Of a stretch of 64,000 nucleotides of DNA, positions 55,436 to 63,535 are shown piece by piece. Source of the DNA: CAVORB01 sp963736235 (GTDB lineage: Bacteria; Pseudomonadota; Gammaproteobacteria; Chromatiales; Chromatiaceae); contig CAVTOR010000031.1 in the NCBI GenBank assembly GCA_963736235.1, forward strand, positions 62,001-126,000, given 5' to 3'. Numbering within the stretch: the first letter of the stretch is position 1; each line of letters starts with the position of its first letter. Below the pieces are notes generated by a model. It was not told the DNA's origin, searched no databases, and worked only from the letters and a program-made list of their open reading frames with translations. The position numbers and the translations under genes are program-made.

Positions 55436-56395
55436 ATGGAAGTCAACATGACCTACTCGACCCAGGACCTCTGGACCTGGTGGCTCGCCATATATCTCTA
55501 CACCGGCGGGCTTGGCGCCGCGACCCTGGCGGTGACCTTCCTCACCGACATGTACCTCAAGCCGCACCGCAACCTGGTTCTCTGGGGTGTGGGCGCCGGT
55601 GTCGTGCTGCTGTCCCTCGGCTCACTGATGCTGTTCGGGCACCTGCTCGACCATTTCGCGGTGATTCACGTGCTGAACCCGCTGGCAATGTTTACCCAGC
55701 CGACCGCATGGATCGCCTGGGGCACCCAGTTCATCCTCTGGATGATGGTGTGGGGGGTGCTCTACGCCCTGCCCTACGCCTGCGTCACGCCCCTGTTCCA
55801 GAAGCTGCCGCTGGTCAACCGCATCCTGGGCTCCGGCCACCTGGTGAAGCTCTGCCAGCTGATCGAGCGGTACCGCAGATTCATCGGTTGGCTCGCGGTG
55901 GTCAACGGCGTCGGCGTAGCCGTCTACACGGGCCTGCTGCTGCAGTCGTTCCCCGCCGTGGCCCTGTGGGCAAATCCAGGCGTGCCTCTGCTGTTCACCG
56001 TGTCCGCCTTCTCCACCGCGATGGCGTTCCTGCTGTTGCTGATGTACACCGTCATCAAGGATGCGGCGGACGAGCATATTCGCGTGCTCTACGAGCGCAT
56101 CGATCTGGTTCTGATCTCCGTTGAGCTGGTGATCATCTTCTCCTTCTTCTTCTACCTGCAGCGCGGGTCGGAGTCCGCCATGCGCTCCTGGGAACTCTTG
56201 TTCACCGACCTCGGCTGGCTCATCGGGTTCATCGGCTTCGGGCTCGTCGTGCCCTTCTTCCTGGAGCTCAAGGGCGTGATCAAGGGCTGGACAAGCCACG
56301 CACCGATCATTGCCGCGTCGGTCTTCGTGCTGACCGGCGGCTATCTACTGCGGCACTACTTCATGTACGCGGGGGTTTACGCCTACCCCTGGTAG
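55436..56395 (+). CDS. NrfD/PsrC-like membrane anchor
   Basis: A 319-residue integral membrane protein with about eight helices (GLGAATLAVTFLTDMYL, VVLLSLGSLMLFGHLLDHF, FILWMMVWGVLYALPYACV, VELVIIFSFFFYL, LIGFIGFGLVVPFFL). It is the NrfD family subunit that exchanges electrons with quinones. It starts one base after the ferredoxin stop, with GGAGGGG upstream. With the two preceding genes it forms a classic ABC molybdoenzyme complex. Confidence 0.93.
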   Translation: MEVNMTYSTQDLWTWWLAIYLYTGGLGAATLAVTFLTDMYLKPHRNLVLWGVGAGVVLLSLGSLMLFGHLLDHFAVIHVLNPLAMFTQPTAWIAWGTQFILWMMVWGVLYALPYACVTPLFQKLPLVNRILGSGHLVKLCQLIERYRRFIGWLAVVNGVGVAVYTGLLLQSFPAVALWANPGVPLLFTVSAFSTAMAFLLLLMYTVIKDAADEHIRVLYERIDLVLISVELVIIFSFFFYLQRGSESAMRSWELLFTDLGWLIGFIGFGLVVPFFLELKGVIKGWTSHAPIIAASVFVLTGGYLLRHYFMYAGVYAYPW

Positions 56396-56436
56396 AGGCC
56401 GAACAGAACAACGAGAGCGAGGAGGCGGTGACGAAG

Positions 56437-56465
56437 GAGAGGCGCGCGAGCGTCTCTCTTTCCTT
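56437..56465 (+). terminator. Probable Rho-independent terminator after the ABC operon
   Basis: Stem GAGAGGCGC, loop GCGA, GCGTCTCTC followed by TTTCCTTG, about 40 bases after the NrfD stop. It would separate the first module's transcript from the second. Confidence 0.6.
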
Positions 56466-56753
56466 GACAAGGCCTCAGGCTGGAAGCGCCATGTCGAACC
56501 GGACTTTCCCCGCCCGGCGCGACCCAGGGTCCGCTCGTCAGACTCCGCGCCCCGCCAATGCTGGGTTTCGCTCCTCAACCCAGCCTAACGAGCGCATCAA
56601 TCGCTAACCAACACCTGCATCGTCGACCCCTCGGGCTCTCGTCCAGGTCGGAAACGGGTCCGCAGATTCCATCGTCAATCGCGCGGCCCTCCGGCGCCGA
56701 TGCGAAAACCGGACCGCGACCGTTTTCGCGGTCCCGCAATAATCCATGTCGCC

Positions 56754-56896
56754 TGCCAATTTGACAGTTATTGCACGTCGACATAAGAGGCGGATTATTC
56801 AATGAATGATGGCGCTCATGCCCAATTCTTCTCTTGTACTAATGCCAGATTGGCATGAGTTCGATCAAGCGACGAAGTATTCCTGCCAATTTGGCA
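56754..56896 (+). promoter_or_regulatory. Cluster of three 13-bp palindromic operator-like sites
   Basis: TGCCAATTTGACA at 56754-56766, TGCCAGATTGGCA at 56843-56855 and TGCCAATTTGGCA at 56884-56896, i.e. TGCCA-N3-TGGCA. The last two starts are 41 bases apart (about four helical turns) and the first two 89. A half-site (TGATGGCA) follows. The arrangement fits a dimeric activator or repressor of the second module starting at 57179. The regulator is not in the window. Confidence 0.6.
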
Positions 56897-57178
56897 TCAG
56901 AGTGATGGCATCTAAGTGTTTGCAAAACATGCAAAATTAGTTGACCCAAGACAATGAACACTGCCGTTAGAGGGTGATGTAATGATCCCCGGTTACCGGA
57001 TTCGAGCTGGCTCTAATACGCCCGGCAGCAGAAATCCATAAATAAGAGCTTTGTCAGCCTTGCTTTCGCAGGCACCTGCTCGGAGCGGCGCGTCCTACCC
57101 CGCCAGAGCAGGCATATAGACCGCCGGGCCAGGTGCGCAGCGCATCGATCATAGACCCACCGAAATGAGGATCATCAC

Positions 57179-57511
57179 ATGTTGACAAGAATGCTGGCCG
57201 CTTTCGGCAAGCGGTTTTCCCCTGCAGAGACGGCCGGCGAGCGCCAGTCGCCATCGGCGCAGGCGGTTTCCCAGGCAAGGCGGGGATTTTTCGCGAAGGC
57301 GGCGGTCGGAGCGGTTTCGCTCTCCGGCACCGCTGGACTCGCTAAGGTCGTGGTGGAATCGGTCCCCGAGCGCGATCTCAGCGACCGCTATCGGAAAGAC
57401 CATGTGGCCGGTGAGCAGGAGCTGGCCGAGCGGGAATATGTGCTGATGTCCACCAGCGAAAAGGAGGACATGCTGCAGCAACTCGTCGAAAACTACTACG
57501 AGAAGGGCTGA
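57179..57511 (+). CDS. Small Tat-signal protein, FdhX-like
   Basis: A 110-residue protein with a twin-arginine-type segment (SQARRGFFAKAAVGAVSLSGTAGLA) and a polar C terminus (VPERDLSDRYRKDHVAGEQELAEREYVLMSTSEKEDMLQQL). It resembles small Tat-targeted proteins next to formate dehydrogenases and other Mo enzymes, whose role is unclear. It opens the second module, followed by an FeS gene. GAGG lies upstream of the ATG. Confidence 0.7.
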   Translation: MLTRMLAAFGKRFSPAETAGERQSPSAQAVSQARRGFFAKAAVGAVSLSGTAGLAKVVVESVPERDLSDRYRKDHVAGEQELAEREYVLMSTSEKEDMLQQLVENYYEKG

Positions 57512-57648
57512 AGCCCGGGTCCTCCGAACCGGTTCCGCTACCGGGTGCACGACACTGGATGCGCGGCCATCGGGTTGGCGCCGCCACTCCTGCCCCGGCG
57601 TCTCACCCGCTGCCAGTTTTTCGATCGTCCATCGATCCAGGGGTCACC

Positions 57649-58681
57649 ATGCCAAACGAAGACACCAAAGCCAAAGGTACCACCGGCACGTCCCGCCGCG
57701 ACTTTCTGCGCTCGGCGGGCACCTACAGCGTAGCCTCGCTCGCTGGCGCAGCGATGCTGCTGTCGGATCCGAAGCCGGCCAAGGCGACTGCGAACGTCAC
57801 CTGGGCCGAGGAGTTCCAGAAGAACTACCGGCTAATGACCGAAGAGGAGAAGCGCGAGGCCATCGAGCGGCTGGAGAAGCGCTACTCGGAAGAGTTCGGG
57901 AAGAAGGTGACGGTTGACGGCTCGCCGGCGATCGACGGCGTCCTGTTTGGCTACGCGCTCAATATTCAGAAATGCATCGGTTGCCGGCGCTGCGTCAAGG
58001 CCTGCGTCGCCGAGAACAATCAGTCCCGCGGTGAGAAGCAGCAGATCGAATGGATTCGGGTGCTGCGGATGGAGAAGGGTCAGTTCTCGGAAGAGGACAG
58101 GGACAACACCGGCTACCCCGAGGCATACGGCGTTCAGGTCGGCGGTAATTCTTACAAGCCTGCTGGCGTGGTGCTGGAGGGTCAACACTACTACGAGCCC
58201 GACCAGGTGCCGGAAAAGGACGCCTTCTATTTCCCGATGCAGTGCATGCAGTGCGAGAAACCGCCCTGCGTCAAGGTCTGCCCGGTCCGCACCACCTACC
58301 GCGACCCGGACGGCATCGTCGTCATCGATTACAACTGGTGCATCGGCTGCCGCATGTGCATCGGCGCCTGCCCCTACTGGGCCCGTCGTTTCAACTGGGG
58401 CGAGCCGGATCTGCCGGCCGAGGAGATGAATCCCGACACCCATTACCTGGGTAACCGCCCGCGTATGAAGGGGGTGGTCGAAAAGTGCACCTTCTGTATT
58501 CAGCGCACCAGAAAGGGCCGTTGGACCGGCTGCGTCGAGGTCTGTCCCGGTCGGGGCGCGAAAGCTGGGAAACCTGCTGGATCCGGACAGCGATGTTCGC
58601 AAGGTGCTGGCGACCAAGAAGGTCTTCCGCCTGCGCGCGGACCTGAATACCTATCCCAAATTCTTCTACTTCATGGATTAG
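57649..58681 (+). CDS. Tat-exported 4Fe-4S ferredoxin (DsrO/HybA-like), one frameshift
   Basis: About 343 residues. It has its own Tat signal (TSRRDFLRSAGTYSVASLAGAA), an N-terminal helical segment (EEEKREAIERLEKRYSEEFGKK) and four cluster sites (CIGCRRCVKACV, CMQCEKPPCVKVCP, CIGCRMCIGACPYWARR, CTFCIQRTRKGRWTGCVEVCP). A single-base frameshift right after EVCP (about 58548-58556) shifts the rest (VGARKLGNLLDPDSDVRKVLATKKVF ... YPKFFYFMD). The expected PVGAR motif spans the break, so one extra base is the likely cause. Periplasmic partner of the next NrfD protein. Confidence 0.88.
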
Positions 58682-58692
58682 GGGAAGCCATC

Positions 58693-59951
58693 GTGAAACG
58701 CTTTGTTCAGTTTGTGCTCGATTTCCTGCGCGCGGGCTTCACCGGTGGCGCCATGTTCTGGGCCTGGATGCTGTTCCTGTCCTTCTTCATCATGCTCTGG
58801 GGCTACGGCGAGTTCGTGCAGATCCGTGACGGCATGATCGTCACCAACCTCAACGATCAGGTCAGCTGGGGATTGTATCTGGCCAACTTCGTGTTCATGG
58901 TCGGCGTGGCCGCGGCGGCGGTGACCGTGGTGTTTCCCGGCCTATGTCTACAAGCACAAGGAGCTGCACCAGCATCGTCGTGCTCGGCGAGATGCTGGCC
59001 ATCGCCGCGGTGATCATGTGCCTGCTGTTCGTCATCGCCCACATGGGCCGACCGGACCGGCTCTGGCACATCTTCCCGGTCATCGGGATCTACAACTGGC
59101 CCCATTCGGTGCTGACCTGGGACGTGCTGGTCCTCAGCGGATACCTGCTGCTCAACGTCGTCGGCGGCTTCTACTACCTGTACAAGAAATACTCCGACGA
59201 GCCGGTGAACAAGGCCTTCTATCTGCCGATCGTCTACATCGCGATCGTCTGGGCCCTGAGCATCCACACGGTCACGGCCTTCCTGATCAACACCATGCCG
59301 GCCAGGCCCATGTGGTTCCATTCGATGATGCCGATCAAGTTCATCACGACCGCCTTCGCCGCCGGTCCGTCGCTGATCATCATCGTGTTCCTGCTGGTTC
59401 GCCGCTTCACCCCGTTGAAGATCGCGGACGAGGCCTTCCACATGCTGTCCCAGATCGTCACCTGGTGCCTCGGGATCGCACTGTTCCTCACCTTGTCGGA
59501 GATCGTCACGGAGCTCTACCCGAGCACCGAGCATTCGATGGGGCTGCAATACCTGATGTTCGGTCATCATGGGCTCAACGCGCTGGTGCCCTTCTTCTGG
59601 ACCGCCATGGCGTTGATGATCGGCTCCTTCATCCTGCTGCTGATTCCCAAGGTCAGAAAGAACCTTCGTGATCCTGCCCTTCATCTGCTCGCCACCTTCG
59701 TCGGCATCTGGATCGAGAAGGGGCTGGGCCTGATGCTCCCGGGCGTCATCCCGACGCCCGTCGGAGAGTTCGCCGAATATATCCCGAGCGCGATCGAGCT
59801 CATGGTCATCGGCGGGGTCTGGGCGATCGGGTTCTTCGTGCTGACCGTCTTGATAAAGGGCGCGGTCGGTGTCCTGCTCGGCGATGTTCGCTACCAGGAA
59901 AAGGTCGACGCCCGGACCCAAGGCGAGCAGGCCAGCGTGACGGCTGCTTGA
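58693..59951 (+). CDS. NrfD-type quinone-interacting membrane protein (DsrP/HmeC-like), two frameshifts
   Basis: About 419 residues with roughly ten hydrophobic helices, longer than the first NrfD (319). It starts with GTG (VKRFVQFVLDFLRAGFTGGAMFWAWMLFL). Two single-base insertions between about 58935 and 58975 move the frame across FPAYVYKHKELHQIVVLGEMLAI; all three pieces fit the family when joined. Later helices carry RPMWFHSMMPIKFITTAFAAGPSL and HSMGLQYLMFGHHGLNAL. It is likely to oxidise or reduce quinone with the FeS protein at the periplasmic face. Confidence 0.85.
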
Positions 59952-60026
59952 GCGTGGCCCTTGTGGACCGATCTCGGCACGGCACAGCGCCGTGGTGACT
60001 CCAACGAATTCGGGAGACGAAAGACG

Positions 60027-60836
60027 ATGACTAGCTATCGAGTGAAGGGACCGGTCATGGGCCTGTGCCTACTGGCGGTGGCGTCCCATGGCCCGGTCCA
60101 CGGCGCAAGCGGCCGAAGACGGCGAAGAGTGCTTCGAGAGCCGGGACGGACTGGACTCAGGTGCAGCAGCGCGAGATCGAGCCCGGCGTGATGAACGTGA
60201 AGTGCTCGCCGACCACCGGCGGCGTCCTGCTTTGGGGTGATCCCTTCGACGGGACCATCCCCATGGGCGACATGCCGATCGAGGCCGATTACTCCCACGA
60301 AGAGGCGGTGGTCAAGCCCCGCGAGCCGCAGCTCGACCGCAACAAGCTGCTGACCATCTGCTCCATGGCTTGCCACAACGGCGAATACGTCCCCTATCCG
60401 GAAAACAAGCTGCCGCGCCAGCTCAAGATGCATCAGGACATCGTGCCGGACTCCATGGACCTGAAGCACGGTAAGGGGGCGATCTGGTGCCTGGATTGCC
60501 ACCACCCGGCGGAGCGTACCAAGCTGATGGACAATTTCGGCAACGAGATCAGCTTCAATCAACCCCAGAAGGTGTGCGGCAAATGCCACGGCGACGTCTT
60601 TCGGAGGTGGCGCGATGGTATCCATGGCAAGCGCATCGGTATGTGGAAGGCGGGCGGAAAGAAGCGCTGGTGGGTCTGCACCGAGTGCCACAATCCCCAC
60701 GACGTCGAACAGGGTGAGCGGCTTTCCGGATTCGCGCAGCTTCATCCCGGAGCCCGCGCCCATGCTGCCGAAGGGCATGACCAATGCCGATCACGAACGC
60801 GGCCACGGCGAATCCCATGGTGGGGATGCACACTGA
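60027..60836 (+). CDS. Periplasmic multihaem cytochrome c (about three frameshifts)
   Basis: Signal peptide MTSYRVKGPVMGLCLLAVASHGPVHG is followed, after two frame changes between about 60100 and 60160, by the cytochrome domain. CxxCH haem sites are CLDCH, CGKCH and CTECH, plus an unusual CxxxCH in ICSMACHNG. The C terminus (FIPEPAPMLPKGMTNADHERGHGES) is reached after another frame change near 60715-60750. About 269 residues when repaired. It would carry electrons for the second NrfD/FeS module. The stop overlaps the methyltransferase start (TGATG). Confidence 0.8.
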
Positions 60837-61582
60837 TGACGAGCTTTAAGTCAAAGGAAGACGCCCGGCGCGAAGCATTCGAGACCATCTGGGAAAACCA
60901 GATCAATGCGGTGTTTGCGGATGTCGCCGCCGCCTACGACACGGCCAACGACTTCGCCAGCCTGGGGGTATTGAGGGGGCTGCGCCGCCGTTTCATCGCG
61001 ACCATCGATGTCGAGCCTGGCCAACGAGTGCTCGACGTCTGCGCCGGGACCAATGTCGTCGGCATCGAGCTGCTGAAGAAACAGCCCACTCTCAAAATGT
61101 ACGCAGTGGATCGCAGCGACGCCATGCAGAAAGTGGGCAAGGATCGGGCCTCGCGGCAGGGCTTCGAGATCAAGGGACACATCTGCGACGTCCACCGACT
61201 GCCGTTTCCGGACAACCATTTCGACGTCGTGACCCTGCAGTACGCCACGCGGCACCTGCGGGTCATCGATGTCTTCTCGGAGATCAATCGCGTCCTGAAG
61301 CCAGGTGGACACTTTCATCATTTCGATATGTTGCGACCGGCCAACAAGCTCATTGAGGACGCCTATTGCCTCTACCTGAAAGCTTGCCTCAAGGTGATTT
61401 CCTGGGGTATCCGCTCGGGGCCCGAGGCGTTGGCCTGCCGCGACTACTTCGTCGACGCCATCCGCCTTTTTTACTCTACGGAGGAGCTTTCCCGCTTGCT
61501 CCAAGAGCTTGGGTTTTCGGATGTCACGGGTCGGCCATTGCTCGGCGGCACGGTTGCCATCCACAAGGCGTGCAAGGTGTAG
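60836..61582 (+). CDS. UbiE/MenG-like SAM-dependent methyltransferase
   Basis: A 248-residue class I methyltransferase. SAM-binding motifs are VLDVCAGTNVVGIELL, YAVDRSDAMQKVGK, CDVHRLPFPDNHFDVVTLQYATRHL and EINRVLKPGGHFHHFDM. The C-terminal FYSTEELSRLLQELGFSDVTGRPLLGGTVAIHKA matches quinone C-methyltransferases of the UbiE family. The frame is intact, unlike its neighbours. It is translationally coupled to the cytochrome gene, so it may modify the quinone used by the complexes; a housekeeping ubiE would normally lie elsewhere, with ubiB. Specificity is inferred only. Confidence 0.82.
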   Translation: MTSFKSKEDARREAFETIWENQINAVFADVAAAYDTANDFASLGVLRGLRRRFIATIDVEPGQRVLDVCAGTNVVGIELLKKQPTLKMYAVDRSDAMQKVGKDRASRQGFEIKGHICDVHRLPFPDNHFDVVTLQYATRHLRVIDVFSEINRVLKPGGHFHHFDMLRPANKLIEDAYCLYLKACLKVISWGIRSGPEALACRDYFVDAIRLFYSTEELSRLLQELGFSDVTGRPLLGGTVAIHKACKV

Positions 61583-61668
61583 ACGGGCCGAGGCCGTGCA
61601 GGCGGCGCCCGAACACTGATCCGCGGGAAATCAACCTTCGCCCGGCTTTACCAGTGGGAGTAAACACA

Positions 61669-61995
61669 ATGACGACTCACAGGATACTGATCACGGCTGC
61701 TGGCATCGTCGGCGCCACATTGCTGTCCAGTCCGGCGCAAGCCCTGGATGCCGCAGGCCTCTATATCGAGCGGACCTGCGTTGCCTGCCATGGGCCTGAA
61801 GGCCGGGTGCCTGCTATGGACGAGTATCCCAAGCTCGCGGGCCAGGGAACGGACTACCTGCTGGCTCAAATGAAGGACATCAAGAGCGGCGCGCGCAGCA
61901 ATGCGCACTCGGTGGCGATGAAGAACGTCATGCACCTGTCCAGCGACGAAGAGTTGGCTGCAATCGCGGCATGGCTCTCGGCTCTGCCCGAATAG
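61669..61995 (+). CDS. Small class I cytochrome c, copy 1
   Basis: A 108-residue monohaem cytochrome c with signal peptide (ending SSPAQA). The haem site is CVACHGPEGR, the sixth ligand is probably Met in VAMKNVMHLSSDEELAAIAAWL, and there is a YPKLAGQGTDYLLAQMKDIKSGAR segment as in c4/c553-type proteins. GGGAG precedes the ATG. Likely a periplasmic electron shuttle. Paralogue at 63048. Confidence 0.92.
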   Translation: MTTHRILITAAGIVGATLLSSPAQALDAAGLYIERTCVACHGPEGRVPAMDEYPKLAGQGTDYLLAQMKDIKSGARSNAHSVAMKNVMHLSSDEELAAIAAWLSALPE

Positions 61996-62051
61996 GCGTT
62001 GCAGACGGAGGTGGGTGCAGCGGGGTGGCTCCTGAAACGTCCGGTCGATGC

Positions 62052-62510
62052 TCAGCCGCGCCAAAGGGAGTCGGTCAGGTCGGCGATCTGCGTGTAGTAA
62101 GCGTCCCGGTCCAGGCCGAGGATACCGGAACCGAAGAGCTCGGCATCCGCGGCGGTTGCGATATCGCCGTAGTTGACTAGTACGGACTGGTAGAGGATCA
62201 GCGCAGGCAGCACCTCGGGCCGATCCTTGAAGTGTTGATGCAGCGAGATGACGTATCCGTCCGCCGGGTCATCGGAGATGGCTTCGGTCTTGGCGAACAG
62301 GCCAGGCTCGATGCCTTCCGATACGAATCTGATCTCGACCGGATACCGGATGCATCGTCTGTCCTCGAGGATGCGCAGCACGGTGGGAAAGTCGATGACG
62401 GGACCGTACCGGGCGCGGATATCCGCAGCCTTCTCGATCGCATGTTTGGACACGGCGCCGTGGATGACTTTTCCAGCGCGTTTCTTAGGCTTTTTTGGTG
62501 TTTGTTCCAT
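62052..62510 (-). CDS. Hypothetical protein, opposite strand in the cluster
   Basis: A 152-residue cytoplasmic protein starting MEQTPKKPKKRAGKVIHGAVSKHAIEKAADIRARYG. It has FPTVLRILEDRRCIRYPVEIRFVSEGIEPGLFAKTE and ends LTDSLWRG. No signal peptide. It is the only minus-strand gene in the respiratory cluster and its frame is intact. Family recognised only as conserved hypothetical in proteobacteria; function unknown. Confidence 0.7.
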   Translation of the reverse strand: MEQTPKKPKKRAGKVIHGAVSKHAIEKAADIRARYGPVIDFPTVLRILEDRRCIRYPVEIRFVSEGIEPGLFAKTEAISDDPADGYVISLHQHFKDRPEVLPALILYQSVLVNYGDIATAADAELFGSGILGLDRDAYYTQIADLTDSLWRG

Positions 62511-62639
62511 TGCATTGACGCCTATTGTCTATACGCGGGCTTGCGGACCCGGATTCTGTGGGGGCCAGCTCAAATGCAGACGGCTGCATCATAACCGAAT
62601 TCGACCCGAAGCCCGGATCGTGTCCGGCAGAGGATCTCC

Positions 62640-63010
62640 ATGCCCGAATACCAACTGAAATTCTCCGAGGATGAAGAGGCGGAAGCCCGCCAGCGCACCC
62701 TCGATGAGCTAAGTGCTTTCGTCGCCGTGATGGACGGCCGCCCCCTCGCGATCGTCACGCTGAGCGCGGAGCAAAGCAGACTGTGGGACCAGGAGGGCGA
62801 CGTCGATTACCAGGATGCCTATGGGCGGCAGATCGTAGATCAGGTCTCCGACGGCGAGACCGAGACCTGGTCATCCGCAGTTGCGACGGGCTCCCGATGG
62901 CGCTTGCGGCAAAGGAAGTGGGCGCCGGCTGGCAGGGCATCGGCGTCGACAAGCGGCTGCGTTTCGAGATCGCCGCCATGCTGCAGAACGACGAGACCGA
63001 GCTTGAATAG
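62640..63010 (+). CDS. Hypothetical protein, one frameshift
   Basis: Starts MPEYQLKFSEDEEAEARQRTLDELSAFVAVMDGRPLAIVTL after GAGGATCTCC. Near 62865 the frame changes and continues LVIRSCDGLPMALAAKEVGAGWQGIGVDKRLRFEIAAMLQNDETELE. About 122 residues when repaired, acidic, no signal. I do not recognise it. It is 37 bases before the second cytochrome gene. Confidence 0.6.
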
Positions 63011-63047
63011 CGCAACCCAACGAACCAAGATCCGGGAGACCATCGAG

Positions 63048-63380
63048 ATGAACAAACAGAGATTGTCCGCGCTGTTGACCTGCGCTCTCCTCACCGCCGG
63101 GGGCGCGTCGACCGCTGCCGCCCAGGACACCGCGCCGGATGGAGCGCAGCTGTTCCAGACCAGAGCCTGCATGTCTTGCCACGGCCCGGATGGGCGCACG
63201 CCCATACTGCCGATCTACCCCAAAATCGCCGGGCAGAAAGCAGGCTACCTCTACAATCAGATGCGCGACATCAAGAGCGGCGCCCGTAACAACGGCCAAT
63301 CGGTTGTCATGTTGGGGATCATGGCTGGCGTCAACGAGGACGAGATGCGGGCCCTCGCCGATTGGCTCGCCTCACAATAA
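63048..63380 (+). CDS. Small class I cytochrome c, copy 2
   Basis: A 110-residue monohaem cytochrome c (signal peptide MNKQRLSALLTCALLTAGGASTAAA). The haem site is CMSCHGPDGRTP, followed by YPKIAGQKAGYLYNQMRDIKSGAR and a likely Met ligand in VVMLGIM. It is a clear paralogue of the protein at 61669; the DIKSGAR segment is identical. Both probably shuttle electrons to or from the multihaem cytochrome. Confidence 0.92.
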   Translation: MNKQRLSALLTCALLTAGGASTAAAQDTAPDGAQLFQTRACMSCHGPDGRTPILPIYPKIAGQKAGYLYNQMRDIKSGARNNGQSVVMLGIMAGVNEDEMRALADWLASQ

Positions 63381-63535
63381 CGGCCGCAAGGGAGTGAACC
63401 AGCCGACTCAAGCGACGCGAATAAGCTCGGAGCCAGAGTCCACTCTCCGGACCTCGCGCTCCGGCGGCGGGACCACGACGCGGAGCAATCCAAGAGCCGT
63501 TGCCTGCGCGCCTACCTGACGAGAACCGGAGCCCG

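Larger units (their letters stand above)
56396..57178. other. Long regulatory gap between the two respiratory modules
   Basis: About 780 bases without a convincing gene. It holds the terminator above, a perfect 9-bp hairpin GGACCGCGA/TCGCGGTCC at 56711-56734, and three 13-bp palindromes. From about 56735 on it is noticeably more AT-rich than its surroundings, as promoter regions often are. Confidence 0.7.

Noticed and set aside
58548..58975. Programmed ribosomal frameshifting in the FeS and NrfD genes
   Set aside because: The breaks occur in several adjacent genes at different contexts without slippery heptamers or downstream structure; sequence error explains them better.
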